From NCBI RefSeq assembly GCF_041355105.1, contig NZ_JBFUPK010000001.1, forward strand, positions 1,426,001-1,490,000: DNA of 64,000 nucleotides, given 5' to 3'. Every line of letters begins with the position of its first letter. Position 1 is the first letter of the stretch. Source of the stretch: Terriglobus sp. RCC_193 (GTDB lineage Bacteria > Acidobacteriota > Terriglobia > Terriglobales > Acidobacteriaceae). The notes beneath the pieces were generated by a model. That model worked only from the letters and a program-made list of their open reading frames with translations. It was not told the DNA's origin and did not search any database. Positions 1 through 8,944 of the stretch are shown piece by piece. The position numbers and the translations under genes are program-made.

Positions 1-1418
1 CGCGTGAGGTCGTAGGGCAGGAGGTTGGGCAGGAAGTCTGGGTTGATGCTGTATCCGGCGGTTGCGCATCCGCTGGTGGAAGTAACACCCTGTGCGGCCA
101 CAGGATCGCCCGCGGCATCGACGCAGAGCGCGTTGTAAAGCGGATCGGTAAGAGCGACGGCAAAGCGCTCATGCAGCAGTGTGTGCCAATAGGTGCCGCC
201 GATCTTGGCTGTGTGCGGGCCGTGGATGTATTCGCCTTCCAGACGAAAGCCGGTGTTGGTGAGTGTTCGATTCTGCGCGAGTGTTGCAGTGGCGTCGGCG
301 AGATGATTTTCCGTGGGAAAGTATTGCGCTTCATCATGACGGTAGAAGGGTGTGAAGCTGGTCAGAAGGTGAGGCGTAAAGATGTGCGTCCAGCCCAGGG
401 CGATGTTTGCATTGCGGATCTGGCTGCGCTGGTCCTGCCCTGTCGCAGCGGTGTCGTAGCTGTTGGGTGTTTGAAACCAGGAGCGTCCTGCCCCCAGATT
501 CAGATGAAGCTGGTTCGCTGCGTTTGGTTGGAAATCCAGCCGATTGAATGCACCCTGACCATTGCCGTTTGCGTGCATGGGGACGAATTCCGGCGTGTCG
601 AGAAAACGCTCGGAGCCGTTGGCGCCGATTGCCAGAAACTCGCCCCAGCGTTGGCCGCCTGTGCCGAGAGCCAGATTCTGTGACCAGGTACCGAAACTGC
701 CATAGCTGCTGGAGAACGTACCGAAGGGCTTGTGGGCAAGACCCGACTTTGTGTTCACGGTGATGACGAGGCTGGTCTTGTCGCCAAATTCTGCGGGAGG
801 CGCACCGGTCGTAGCGGTGAGCGTGTGAATGATATTCGGGTCGATCTGGTTGGAGAAGACCTTGGCCTGCTGGTCCGTGATGGGCTGGCCGTCGAGCGAG
901 ATGGAAGTGTCGGCGTGCTCGCCGAGAGGATGGGCAAAGCCATTGGCATCTGCAGCCACACCCGGTGTGGTGCGCGTCAGGATGTCTGTAAATCCCGTGG
1001 AGGCGTTGAAGACAGGCACAGCCGCAAGCTGCTTCGCGTTCAGAGTGTGTTGCGCTGTCGGGCTGTTGGCAAGTGGCAGCGACTCGTCTGCGGAAACTGT
1101 CACCTCTGCCTGCGTAACAGGTTGCAGCCGCAGCGCAATCTCGCTTTCGCCTCGCTGCAAGGCGTAGCGCCGGGAGGCAAAACCGTTTGCCGTGATGCGC
1201 AGCGTACAGGTTGCTTCCGTGGCGGTGAAACGAGCGATTCCCTCCGCATCCACTGGCAATGTTCGATCCGCGCTTCCATTGCAGTGGAGCAGCACGGTAG
1301 CGTGGGGCAAAGCTGCGCCTGCGAGGTCCTGCACATGGACCACCGTGGCATTCTGCGCAACAGCAGTCAGCGAAAAAGCAACAGAAACAATAGCAAGAAG
1401 ACTTCGAGGGCGTCGCAT
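1..1418 (-). CDS. TonB-dependent receptor, carboxypeptidase-like N-terminus (5' part only)
   Basis: The gene runs off the left edge, so only about 472 N-terminal residues are present. I translated the frame from the ATG at 1416-1418: it starts MRRPRSLLAIVSVAFSLTAV, a signal peptide. A carboxypeptidase-regulatory-like beta domain follows (about residues 24-100), then a plug-like region (SLDGQPI, about 175-180, and ITVNTKSG). The early barrel contains Tyr/Gly-rich strands. Such proteins are outer-membrane receptors that import siderophores, metals or oligosaccharides using TonB energy. The substrate cannot be read from this part. The start codon lies directly beneath two metal-regulator-like palindromes, which suggests a metal-responsive receptor (inference). 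Confidence 0.88.
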   Translation of the reverse strand, partial: MRRPRSLLAIVSVAFSLTAVAQNATVVHVQDLAGAALPHATVLLHCNGSADRTLPVDAEGIARFTATEATCTLRITANGFASRRYALQRGESEIALRLQPVTQAEVTVSADESLPLANSPTAQHTLNAKQLAAVPVFNASTGFTDILTRTTPGVAADANGFAHPLGEHADTSISLDGQPITDQQAKVFSNQIDPNIIHTLTATTGAPPAEFGDKTSLVITVNTKSGLAHKPFGTFSSSYGSFGTWSQNLALGTGGQRWGEFLAIGANGSERFLDTPEFVPMHANGNGQGAFNRLDFQPNAANQLHLNLGAGRSWFQTPNSYDTAATGQDQRSQIRNANIALGWTHIFTPHLLTSFTPFYRHDEAQYFPTENHLADATATLAQNRTLTNTGFRLEGEYIHGPHTAKIGGTYWHTLLHERFAVALTDPLYNALCVDAAGDPVAAQGVTSTSGCATAGYSINPDFLPNLLPYDLT

Positions 1419-1420
1419 GA

Positions 1421-1457
1421 TTTAGGTTCACCTAAAGATATTTAGGTTAGCCTAAAT
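1421..1457 (-). promoter_or_regulatory. Two tandem palindromes of DtxR/MntR-family operator type
   Basis: TTTAGGTTCACCTAAA (1421-1436) and TTTAGGTTAGCCTAAA (1441-1456) are near-perfect palindromes whose centres are 20 bp apart, about two helical turns. They lie 2 to 38 bases upstream of the receptor start. Their TTAGGTTAGCCTAA core matches the known DtxR/IdeR/MntR consensus. I infer metal-dependent repression of the receptor. Which regulator binds is not visible here. Confidence 0.72.
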
Positions 1458-1480
1458 CATAGACGGGGTGAGCGCCACTG

Positions 1481-1504
1481 CTTTTGCTTCCGAGGAAGCA
1501 AAAG
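1481..1504. repeat. Perfect 10-bp hairpin between udg and the TonB receptor
   Basis: CTTTTGCTTC and GAAGCAAAAG flank a four-base loop, CGAG. The hairpin lies downstream of the uracil-DNA glycosylase gene and upstream of the operator pair. It has no T-run on either strand, so it is a weak terminator or mRNA-end stem at best. Confidence 0.5.
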
Positions 1505-1532
1505 TTCGCAGCTAAAGCATGTTTTCCGGGGG

Positions 1533-2546
1533 TTAGCTGCGGGCTGGTGGCTTCAGGCCGAGTTCCACCATGACGCGTTGGAGATCCTTCCATGCCTCGC
1601 CTTTCTGGCGTGGGTCGCGCAGAAGGAAGGCAGGATGGTAGGTGACAGCGCATTTGGCTCCGCGCACGTCATGCCACTGGCCCCGCAGATTGGCGAGGGA
1701 TTGCTTTACACCGAGCAGGTAGGTTGCCGCCGTGGCACCGAGTGCCACGATGACCTTTGGCTGCACGATGTCCACCTGTTGCAGAAGGAAGGGTGAGCAG
1801 GTGTTGGCTTCTTTCGGTTCTGGTGTGCGGTTCTGCGGTGGACGGCACTTGACCACGTTGGCAATGTAGACCTGTTCGCGCTTGAGGCCCATAGCGGTAA
1901 TCATGTTGTTGAGCAACTGCCCTGCCTTGCCTACGAAGGGGATACCGCTGGCGTCCTCGTCGGCTCCGGGGCCTTCGCCGACGAACATAAGTTCGGCGTT
2001 GGGGTCGCCGTCGGCGAAGACAATGTTGCGACGTCCGGCGTAGGCCAGGGGGCAACGCGTGCAATCGCCGATGATGTTGCGGACGCGCTGCAGCGCGACG
2101 GCTTTGTCCGCAGGCGCGACGCGCTCCGTGGGCAGGGGTGCGAGTTTGTTAAAGCTGACAAGTGGCATGGCAGGGGGTGCGTACTGTCCTGTGGGCGCTG
2201 GCGCCTGGTCGAAGTCATATGCGAGAGGCGGTACAGCCGCGGCTGTGGGCGGTGTGATGACAATGTCCGGTGCGCGATTGCTCGATGGCATGGGCGGACG
2301 CGGTGGTGCAGAGGATGGAGAGGGACGCTGTACCGGCGCGGCGGGTCGCGGTGGAGCGGACGCGCTGGAGGTTGCGGGACGCTGAGGATTTGCAGGTGCA
2401 GAAGCCGCTACGGGCGAGGCAACCGACTTCCACCATGCGGCAAGCGCAGGATCGTCTGACGGATCGCTGGTGCGATACACGTCGTAAATTCCCAGGTCGC
2501 GAAGGTACTCAAGGTACCCACGCAATGATTCCGCGCTTCCGTCCAT
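1533..2546 (-). CDS. Uracil-DNA glycosylase, family 4 (UDGa-like), with Pro/Ala-rich N-terminal extension
   Basis: Removes uracil from DNA at the start of base-excision repair. The 337-residue protein has an unstructured Ala/Pro-rich stretch at about 35-120, then a catalytic core. The core shows GEGPGADED with IPFVGKAGQLL (the family-4 uracil pocket) and a C-terminal YHPAFLLRDP motif. Four cysteines (CTRC in the core's first segment, CRPP and NTC after it) fit the [4Fe-4S] cluster of family 4. The usual length is about 200-230 residues, so the N-terminal 100 or so are an addition. It resembles SPO1 DNA-polymerase-related proteins. It is followed downstream by the TonB receptor region and preceded by rpoZ. 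Confidence 0.88.
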   Translation of the reverse strand: MDGSAESLRGYLEYLRDLGIYDVYRTSDPSDDPALAAWWKSVASPVAASAPANPQRPATSSASAPPRPAAPVQRPSPSSAPPRPPMPSSNRAPDIVITPPTAAAVPPLAYDFDQAPAPTGQYAPPAMPLVSFNKLAPLPTERVAPADKAVALQRVRNIIGDCTRCPLAYAGRRNIVFADGDPNAELMFVGEGPGADEDASGIPFVGKAGQLLNNMITAMGLKREQVYIANVVKCRPPQNRTPEPKEANTCSPFLLQQVDIVQPKVIVALGATAATYLLGVKQSLANLRGQWHDVRGAKCAVTYHPAFLLRDPRQKGEAWKDLQRVMVELGLKPPARS

Positions 2547-2620
2547 GTGTCCATTTTAGAGCGCAGCAAGAGTTATCGCCCTGTGGACGCCCGTACAACG
2601 GACCAGCGCCACACGGGAAC

Positions 2621-2851
2621 TTACAGTGCAGACGGCAGAATGGCCTTCGGTGAAGGCTTTACGAAATACCGCACGTATCCGTCGCGGATTTCGTCCTGCG
2701 CCACGCGGCAGGCTTTCATACTGTTGGTGTGGACCAGCGGAGCAGCACCGGACTGAAGCTGACGCGCGCGGCGTGCGGCTCCCTTGACCAGGCTGTACTT
2801 ATTGAGCAGAGCGTCGTCGATACCGTTCAGGGCTTGCGATGATTCATTCAT
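2621..2851 (-). CDS. rpoZ: DNA-directed RNA polymerase subunit omega
   Basis: Small subunit that helps assemble the beta-prime subunit into RNA polymerase. The 76 residues contain NKYSLVKGAARRARQL and SMKACRVAQDEI, the conserved omega core that follows the first helix. A frame open further upstream exists, but the ATG at 2849-2851 has a GGAGG eight bases before it, so I chose that start. It lies 88 bases downstream of gmk on the same strand, the common gmk-rpoZ order. Confidence 0.85.
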   Translation of the reverse strand: MNESSQALNGIDDALLNKYSLVKGAARRARQLQSGAAPLVHTNSMKACRVAQDEIRDGYVRYFVKPSPKAILPSAL

Positions 2852-2939
2852 TCCCTTTGCCTCCGTACCGCATGAGGCAACTGTAACCCAGACTGGCAAG
2901 AAACGGCGCGAAGATTTTTATCAGAAGTAGATGAAACGG

Positions 2940-3623
2940 TTACTTCGCCGGTGGTAGCGGTGCAGCGGCAAACTGTTCCAGCACCTGATGGACACCTTCT
3001 GGTGATATCTGTGTGCGGCATCCGTCGGCCAATGCAATATCTGCCGGCGAAGCTACACCGCGTGCTTGCAACACGATAGCGCGAAGTTCCGCAGCTGCGG
3101 TATCCAGCACGTTGTTCACGATGGCGAAGCGATACTTCGACACATGTTCCAGTTCGCCGTGTGCCTGGCGGAGACGAAGTTCAATTACTGCTTCGTCCGT
3201 CATGCGTTCGGCGGCGCTGCGATTGCGAAGGCGTGTTTCCAGCACACCGGGACTGGGCGGAAGGATGAAGATGGAGATGGCGTCCGGCATGCGTTCTATC
3301 ACCTGCAGCGCACCCTGCACATCGATATCCAGAAGAAGATCGTGGTTATTCTCTGCGGCGTGGGCCAGTGCGGCACGCGCGGTTCCGTAGTAATTGCCGA
3401 AGACGTCTGCCCACTCAAGGAACGCGTCTTCCTGAATCATGCGTTCAAAATTTTCGCGCGTGGTGAAGTGGTATTCGCGCCCATCCTCTTCACTGCCGCG
3501 AGGTGCGCGGGTGGTGTATGAGACGGAGAATTCCAGCCCCTCCACATACTTTCGCAGTTCGCCGACGAGTGTGCTCTTACCGGAGCCGCTGGGCGCAGAG
3601 ATGATGAAGAGAATACCTGCCAT
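2940..3623 (-). CDS. gmk: Guanylate kinase
   Basis: Phosphorylates GMP to GDP with ATP, in the cytosol. The 227 residues begin with the P-loop SAPSGSGKST (about 9-18). They continue with SYTTRAPRGSEEDGREYHF (the GMP-binding segment, about 38-55), LDIDVQGA, and a C-terminal lid and core. The length fits the family (about 205-230). It sits between the MsbA-like transporter and rpoZ, all leftward, with a 27-base gap to the transporter gene, so co-transcription is likely. Confidence 0.96.
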   Translation of the reverse strand: MAGILFIISAPSGSGKSTLVGELRKYVEGLEFSVSYTTRAPRGSEEDGREYHFTTRENFERMIQEDAFLEWADVFGNYYGTARAALAHAAENNHDLLLDIDVQGALQVIERMPDAISIFILPPSPGVLETRLRNRSAAERMTDEAVIELRLRQAHGELEHVSKYRFAIVNNVLDTAAAELRAIVLQARGVASPADIALADGCRTQISPEGVHQVLEQFAAAPLPPAK

Positions 3624-3650
3624 TGTCGTTCGTCCGTTTTTGAAGTGAGT

Positions 3651-5513
3651 TTATACGTCCTGCGGTTGCGGCGGAGCATCTGGTGCTGCATCGTCTCCGG
3701 CAAACTGCATCCTGTAGAGCTTGTTGTACGTGCCGCCATGCACCAGTAGTTCGGCATGCGTGCCGGTTTCCACGATCTGCCCGCGTTCCACCACCAGGAT
3801 GCGATCCGCCCGGCGCACAGTGGACAGCCGATGCGCAATGACCAGCACGGTGCGATCGACCATGAGGTTGGAAAGCGCCGCCTGCACCAGCGACTCACTC
3901 TCCGCGTCGAGTGCGGAGGTGGCTTCGTCGAGGATGAGGATGGGAGCGTCCTTCAGGATGGCGCGGGCGATGGCGAGACGCTGACGTTCGCCACCGGAGA
4001 GCCGGAAACCCTTTTCGCCAATGACGGTGTTGTAGCCGTCGGGCATGCGTTCGATGAAGTCGTGTGCCAATGCTGCTTTCGCTGCGGCGAGAACGCGCTC
4101 CACGGGCACGTCAGGCTGGCCATAGGCGATGTTGTTGCGCACGGTATCGTTGAACAGCACTGTCTCCTGCGTGACCGTGCCCACGAGCTTGCGCAGGCTG
4201 CTGAGTTGCACGTCGCGCAGGTCGTTACCGTCGATGGTGATGCTGCCGTCCGTGGGGTCAAAGAAACGAGGGATGAGATTCACCAGCGTGGATTTGCCGC
4301 CGCCACTGGGGCCAACGAGCGCAATTACTTCGCCACGCTGCACGTACAGGTTGATGCCACGGAGGACTTCGTGGAAGTTCTCTTCGTCTTCTTCATCGCG
4401 ATAACCGAAGCGCACGTCGTTGAAGCGGACGCCTTCCTGGAATCCGTCCAGACGGATGGCGTCACGTTTTTCGGGAAGTTCGTCACGCTCGTCAAGGAAC
4501 TGGAATATCTTATCGCTGGCTCCCAGCGCCTGCTGAAAGCTGTTGTAATACACGGCGAATTTGCGGACGGGATCGTACAGCGCAAAGACCGCTATGAGGA
4601 AGGTGATGAACGAACCCGCCGTCATCTGGTGATGCACGATGCGGTTACGACCGATCAAGAGCAGCAGCGCGATAGCGATGGAGCCAAGCGCATCCATGAG
4701 CGGTGAGGAGATGGCGCTAAAGCCGATGGCGCGCATGTTGGCACGAAGCAGCTTACGTGCAGCACGACGGAAGCGGGCCATCTCCCACATCTCCATGCCG
4801 AAAGCCTTGACGATGCGGTTGCCGGTGAGCGTTTCATGCAGGAGATTCTGAATGTCCGAGAGGCGGTCCTGGCCGCCGCGCGTGGTGCGGCGAACGCCAC
4901 GGCCAATCTTCTTTGCGGAATAAAAGATGACCACGACGAAGCCAAGCAGAATCCACGCGAGTTTGCCGCCCGCGATAACCACGACGAACGCGGTGAAGAG
5001 GAGCGTGAAGAACTGCTGCAGGAAATCGCTGAGCACCGTGGACATGGCGATCTGCACGCGCTCAATGTCATTGATGAGCGTGGAGAGCAACGCGCCGGTG
5101 GTGTAACGCTGGAAGAAGGTGCTGGACCGCTTGAGCACCGCGCCATACAGGTCATTGCGCAGGTCCGTGATCATGCCAAAGCCGGCGTAGTTGACCAGAT
5201 ACGTTCCAATGTAATCGCAGATGGACTTCAGTACCGCGGAGACGAACAACGCGTAGGCCACCACCGTCCATGCGTTGTGGAAATGATGCGGCACAAACCG
5301 CTGCAGGTTGATGACCCAGTGCGTGTGCGGAATGGTGAAGACGAGGATGTTCGCAGGCTGAGACTCTGCGCTGAGCACATTGTCGAGAATGGGCTTGACC
5401 AGCAGGATGCGGAGAGCGGCCATGGCGCCGACAATGGCCATGAGTACCACCGACATCAGGGCGAAGGGCAGATATGGACGCAGATACCACAGCAGGCGCA
5501 GGATGCGTTTCAT
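3651..5513 (-). CDS. msbA: MsbA-like lipid A/lipid flippase, ABC exporter
   Basis: Half-transporter that flips lipid A-core or another lipid across the inner membrane. The 620 residues hold an N-terminal six-helix ABC membrane domain (about 15-330), then an ATPase domain. The ATPase shows Walker A GPSGGGKST (about 405), the signature LSGGERQR, Walker B ILILDEATSALDAES and the H-loop VIAHRLSTVRRAD. The Pro-rich tail (PDAPPQPQD) is unusual but short. Neighbouring lptB and lptC-like genes support an envelope lipid role. A multidrug exporter of the same fold cannot be excluded. Confidence 0.85.
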   Translation of the reverse strand: MKRILRLLWYLRPYLPFALMSVVLMAIVGAMAALRILLVKPILDNVLSAESQPANILVFTIPHTHWVINLQRFVPHHFHNAWTVVAYALFVSAVLKSICDYIGTYLVNYAGFGMITDLRNDLYGAVLKRSSTFFQRYTTGALLSTLINDIERVQIAMSTVLSDFLQQFFTLLFTAFVVVIAGGKLAWILLGFVVVIFYSAKKIGRGVRRTTRGGQDRLSDIQNLLHETLTGNRIVKAFGMEMWEMARFRRAARKLLRANMRAIGFSAISSPLMDALGSIAIALLLLIGRNRIVHHQMTAGSFITFLIAVFALYDPVRKFAVYYNSFQQALGASDKIFQFLDERDELPEKRDAIRLDGFQEGVRFNDVRFGYRDEEDEENFHEVLRGINLYVQRGEVIALVGPSGGGKSTLVNLIPRFFDPTDGSITIDGNDLRDVQLSSLRKLVGTVTQETVLFNDTVRNNIAYGQPDVPVERVLAAAKAALAHDFIERMPDGYNTVIGEKGFRLSGGERQRLAIARAILKDAPILILDEATSALDAESESLVQAALSNLMVDRTVLVIAHRLSTVRRADRILVVERGQIVETGTHAELLVHGGTYNKLYRMQFAGDDAAPDAPPQPQDV

Positions 5514-5621
5514 TGCGTGGGCCGGGTCATCAGAAGTGTCTTGTACAGCACGGGTTTTATCTTACTCGTTCGCCCAAGTATTCAGGCTGGCCCGAAACAT
5601 CGCCGAGGGCACAGGTAAGAA

Positions 5622-5764
5622 GCAGGTCCTTCGACTTCGCTGCGCTTCCCTCAGCGACCGTCTTCGTACGTATGTTCGGATACAAACGTGGCTTTCCTAA
5701 GCATTGGAGTGGGCAGAAAAGAATGCAGGTCCTTCGGCTTCACTTCGTTTCGCTCAGGATGACG
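5622..5764. repeat. Two direct copies of a dispersed acidobacterial intergenic repeat
   Basis: Copies at 5622-5658 and 5725-5764 both begin GCAGGTCCTTCG and end with CTTCGCTCAGGATGAC-like sequence (the first copy has drifted to CCCTCAGCGAC). The same unit recurs at 29286-29314 and 29398-29441, and a variant core (GTCATTCTGAGC) at 13136-13163 and 13255-13281. The surrounding 5514-5808 interval contains no gene that I can support. Confidence 0.75.
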
Positions 5765-5808
5765 GCCTTCCTGCTTACAGAGCCATCGCGGCATGTCGCC
5801 TTACGGAG

Positions 5809-6708
5809 CTATCGGGGCATGTCGCGGTGCGAGACCCTTACCTGATAACCCGCATCGCTGAGACGCTTTTTCATCTCTTCTGCAATGGCCACGGAGCGAT
5901 GCTGTCCGCCCGTGCAGCCGAAGGCAATGGTCAGATAGCTCTTCCCTTCCGTAACGTAATACGGCAGAAGAAACATCAACATGTCCGCGGTACGGTCCAG
6001 GAACTCCTTTGTCTGCGGAAAGTCCATCACATACTTCGCCACACGCTCGTCGCGGCCGGTGAGCGGACGGAACTCCGGCACAAAGTGAGGGTTCGGCAGA
6101 AAGCGCACGTCAAAGACGAGGTCTGCCTCCGCAGGTACGCCGTTCTTAAAGCCAAAGCTCATGGTGGAGACAAGGAGTCTTTGTTCGCCTTCACGACGGC
6201 TGAACTGCGTGATGATGTGCGCGCGCAACTGGTGCACGTTGAAATGCGAGGTGTCCAGCAGGACATCCGCAACGTTGCGGATGGGCTCCATGCGCTTGCG
6301 TTCGGAGGCAATGCTCTCCGACACCAGCTCATCGCGGCGCAAGGGATGCGGGCGGCGCGTCTCGGAGTAGCGACGCACCAGAACGTCGTCCGACGCCTCA
6401 AGGTAAACGACCGTGGTGGGCAACAGGCCACGCACGTTATGCAGGATGCCGGGAAAGTTCTCAATGGAACCCTCGCGCACATCCACGCCAAGAACCGCGC
6501 GACTGAACTCGCTGGAGCCACGCAGAAGTTCAGCGAACTGCGGAATCAATTCCAGGGGCAGATTATCAACGGCATAGTAGCCAAGGTCTTCAAATGCTTT
6601 CAGCGCGGAGAGTTTGCCTGCGCCGGAAAGACCGGTCAGTACGACCAGTTCGCATCCGGGGGTGCGCGGCGCTCCCTCCTGGTTCCTGACTGACGGAGGT
6701 TCGACCAT
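5809..6708 (-). CDS. rapZ: RNase adapter / nucleotide-binding protein RapZ (YvcJ)
   Basis: P-loop protein. In Escherichia coli it guides RNase E to the sRNA GlmZ and so sets amino-sugar synthesis; in other phyla its role is less clear. The 299 residues carry the P-loop GLSGAGKLSALKAFEDLGYY (about 25-44), with Leu where many homologues have Ser or Thr. They also carry DVRFLPNPH and the C-terminal GCTGGQHRSV (about 265-275), the family hallmark. The gene lies downstream of hpf and rpoN, matching the rpoN-hpf-(ptsN)-rapZ order seen in Proteobacteria. A terminator separates it from hpf. Confidence 0.92.
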   Translation of the reverse strand: MVEPPSVRNQEGAPRTPGCELVVLTGLSGAGKLSALKAFEDLGYYAVDNLPLELIPQFAELLRGSSEFSRAVLGVDVREGSIENFPGILHNVRGLLPTTVVYLEASDDVLVRRYSETRRPHPLRRDELVSESIASERKRMEPIRNVADVLLDTSHFNVHQLRAHIITQFSRREGEQRLLVSTMSFGFKNGVPAEADLVFDVRFLPNPHFVPEFRPLTGRDERVAKYVMDFPQTKEFLDRTADMLMFLLPYYVTEGKSYLTIAFGCTGGQHRSVAIAEEMKKRLSDAGYQVRVSHRDMPR

Positions 6709-6754
6709 GCGGAAATGCTAGCATCGCCCGGCAACATTCGAGTGGCCCGGAATG

Positions 6755-6789
6755 AAAAAGAGGCATCCGCGAATGGGATGCCTCTTTTT
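6755..6789 (-). terminator. Rho-independent terminator after hpf
   Basis: A 14-bp stem pairs AAAAAGAGGCATCC (6755-6768) with GGATGCCTCTTTTT (6776-6789) across a 7-base loop. Read leftward it ends in a T-run just past the hpf stop, so transcription from hpf probably stops before rapZ. Confidence 0.88.
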
Positions 6790-6811
6790 TTCTGGAATGC
6801 TCTCAAACCTG

Positions 6812-7267
6812 TCAGGCGGCTTCGACTTCCTCCATCTCGACTTCGCCGTCATCAATGGCCGCAATGGCCTTTCCTACACCGGTTTTGTTCTTGCCCGGGG
6901 ATTTTCTGACTGAGGTGACTTCGCCCGCTTCCGTAGTCTGGCGGCGAATGGTTCCCGTGGCATCGTGATCCGGATGATGGCGCGTTGTAACAACCCTCTT
7001 GCGCGCCTTTACGGCCTGCAGCTCCACCTTGTCCAAAGCATCTTTCAAGGCAATCTCGACATCCTTTGCCGAGGTATGTGAGGAGAAATTACTGATGGTA
7101 TTGCGTACCGTAACTTCAACCTCGCAGCGGTTTTTCTCGCAGCTGAGCACCACCTTGGCCATGCATTTGGGTCCAAGGATTTTTTGAATACGCGCCAGGC
7201 CCTCTTCTGCCTGCGCACGCAACTTTGCTGTTACCTGTGTGCCTCTGCCGGTGATCTCAAGATCCAT
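6812..7267 (-). CDS. hpf: Ribosome hibernation-promoting factor / sigma-54 modulation protein
   Basis: Binds the 30S subunit and silences or dimerises ribosomes in stationary phase. The N-terminal S30AE domain runs from MDLEITGRG to about residue 100. The remaining 50 or so residues are acidic and do not clearly form the dimerising domain of the long form. I chose the ATG at 7265-7267: a GGAGGT sits seven bases before it, while the slightly longer GTG frame would start across that ribosome site. It is the next gene downstream of rpoN, its usual neighbour. Confidence 0.88.
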   Translation of the reverse strand: MDLEITGRGTQVTAKLRAQAEEGLARIQKILGPKCMAKVVLSCEKNRCEVEVTVRNTISNFSSHTSAKDVEIALKDALDKVELQAVKARKRVVTTRHHPDHDATGTIRRQTTEAGEVTSVRKSPGKNKTGVGKAIAAIDDGEVEMEEVEAA

Positions 7268-7429
7268 GCTGCTTACCTCCTTCACCTCTTGGGTAAGATG
7301 CCGGGCTGGTTAGGTCACGAAGCCTGTGAACGCCACGTGAATCCCGGCGCCTTGAAGTGTCTTTGTAGTCCCTGAAAGGCGTCGCGTCAACATGCAATGT
7401 GGACACACCTGTGGATCGCACAGATTCGG

Positions 7430-8944
7430 CTAGTCGCGCTTGCGGCGCTGATGTGTACTGGGGATATTCATGTCCTCACGGTACTTCGCCACTGTGCGCC
7501 GTGTGACCTGAATTCCCTGCCGCTGAAGCTCACTGGCCAGCGCGTCGTCCGTCAAAGGTTTCTTCGGATCTTCTTCCTCAATCAGCCTGCGAACCTTTTT
7601 CTTCAACAGCATGAGCGGAAGATCGCCGCCTTCTGGGCCATTGACGGCCTCGCTGAAGAAGAAACGCAGCTCGAACACGCCCTGCGGGGTGTGCACATAT
7701 TTATTCGCGACCGCTCGTGACACGGTGGAAGGATGCACGCCAATCTCTTCCGCCACCTCTTTGATCATCATGGGGCGAAGAGAATCCACGCCGTGCTCCA
7801 GAAACTCCGGCTGACGGCGGACGATGGATTCGCAGGTGCGGACGATGGTGTTCTTACGCTGCTCGATGTTGCGCAGGAGCTGGATGGCGGAGCGATAGCG
7901 CTCCTTGACGTACTCCTTCACCTCGCGCTCGGTGTCCTTCTGGCGCAGCATCCTGCGATAGCCGGCGTTGAGACGCAGGGTGGGCAGGTCATCCTCATTC
8001 ATAATGACCTGCCACTCGTCATTGCGTTTGACGAAGGCCACATCCGGCTCAATCAGCCGCGTCTCCTGCTGGTTGTAACGCTGGCCGGGGCGCGGATCGA
8101 GGGAACGGATGGCGTCGAGGGCAGCCTGCACCTGCTCCGGCGTGGCTGCAAGAAGGCGGGTGAGTTCGCGCAGATCGCGTTTCTGCAACAACGGCAGATG
8201 GTCGCTGATGATCCTGCAGGCGAGTGTCAGTTCGCTGTGCCGGGCCGCGTAGTCGTCTTCATCCAGAATGGCGTCATCTGTATCGCGAAGGGCGGCGTGG
8301 ATCTGCAGCAGGAGGCACTCTCGCAGATCCGCTGCTCCCACGCCAATGGGATCAAGCGTATGCACGGTTGCCCTTGCCTCTGCCATGAGGGCTGGCGTGG
8401 CCTGGCCCGTCTCGTCCAGCGAGGCAAGCTCTGCGTCGTCCACGGTGAGATAGCCGTTGTCTTCCAGATTGCCGATGATCACTTCGCAGGCAGCGCGCAA
8501 CTCCGGCCGCAGTGTCATGGCGCCCAGTTGCCACTGCAGGTGGTCGGACAGCGTCGAAGGCTTGGACAGGAAATTTTCAAAGGAAGGCGAATCGAGTTCT
8601 TCAAACGATGGGCCAGAGGCGCGGAAGCCGGGGTCAAGATACTCCTGAAAGTATTCGCCCATGTCGATTTCATCGAACGGGTCTTTCTCTTGGCGATCCG
8701 CTTCTGCCTTCTGCTGTTCCGCGGAAAGCTCGCGGTCGCCCTCGCGTCCGGCAAGCTCCTCAAAACTGGCGGAGGAATCGTCAATCTCCTCCAACACCGG
8801 GTTCTCCACCACTTCGGCATTGATCATCTCCTTCAGTTCCAGCTTGTTGAGCGCGAGTACGCTCACCATCTGGACCAGTCCCGGTGTCAGCACCTGGCGC
8901 TGGGCGACTCGAAGGTTCAACTTGGGCTGAAGCAGCAAAGACAA
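7430..8944 (-). CDS. rpoN: RNA polymerase sigma-54 factor
   Basis: Alternative sigma factor for -24/-12 promoters, needing AAA+ activators. The 504 residues start with a region I motif (LNLRVAQRQVLTPGLVQMV). An acidic region II (about 60-110) and the core-binding domain follow. The DNA-binding C-terminus includes GVHPSTVSRAVANKYV (HTH) and the RpoN box TRRTVAKYRE at about 481-490. Length and domain order are normal. It lies in the lptC/lptB-rpoN-hpf cluster, all leftward. No -24/-12 promoter was confidently recognised in this window. Confidence 0.96.
   Translation of the reverse strand: MSLLLQPKLNLRVAQRQVLTPGLVQMVSVLALNKLELKEMINAEVVENPVLEEIDDSSASFEELAGREGDRELSAEQQKAEADRQEKDPFDEIDMGEYFQEYLDPGFRASGPSFEELDSPSFENFLSKPSTLSDHLQWQLGAMTLRPELRAACEVIIGNLEDNGYLTVDDAELASLDETGQATPALMAEARATVHTLDPIGVGAADLRECLLLQIHAALRDTDDAILDEDDYAARHSELTLACRIISDHLPLLQKRDLRELTRLLAATPEQVQAALDAIRSLDPRPGQRYNQQETRLIEPDVAFVKRNDEWQVIMNEDDLPTLRLNAGYRRMLRQKDTEREVKEYVKERYRSAIQLLRNIEQRKNTIVRTCESIVRRQPEFLEHGVDSLRPMMIKEVAEEIGVHPSTVSRAVANKYVHTPQGVFELRFFFSEAVNGPEGGDLPLMLLKKKVRRLIEEEDPKKPLTDDALASELQRQGIQVTRRTVAKYREDMNIPSTHQRRKRD

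Noticed and set aside
334-1431. 365-codon leftward frame over the TonB receptor
   Set aside because: It is a different frame of the same strand. The frame from 1418 gives signal peptide, regulatory-like domain and plug motifs, whereas this one is Cys/Arg-rich with no domain.
1481-1504. Rho-independent terminator after udg
   Set aside because: The stem is perfect, but neither strand has a T-run, so it is listed only as a hairpin.
3756-4706. Long rightward frame antisense to msbA
   Set aside because: Composition follows the complement of the ABC ATPase codons, with no ribosome site; msbA has all its motifs.
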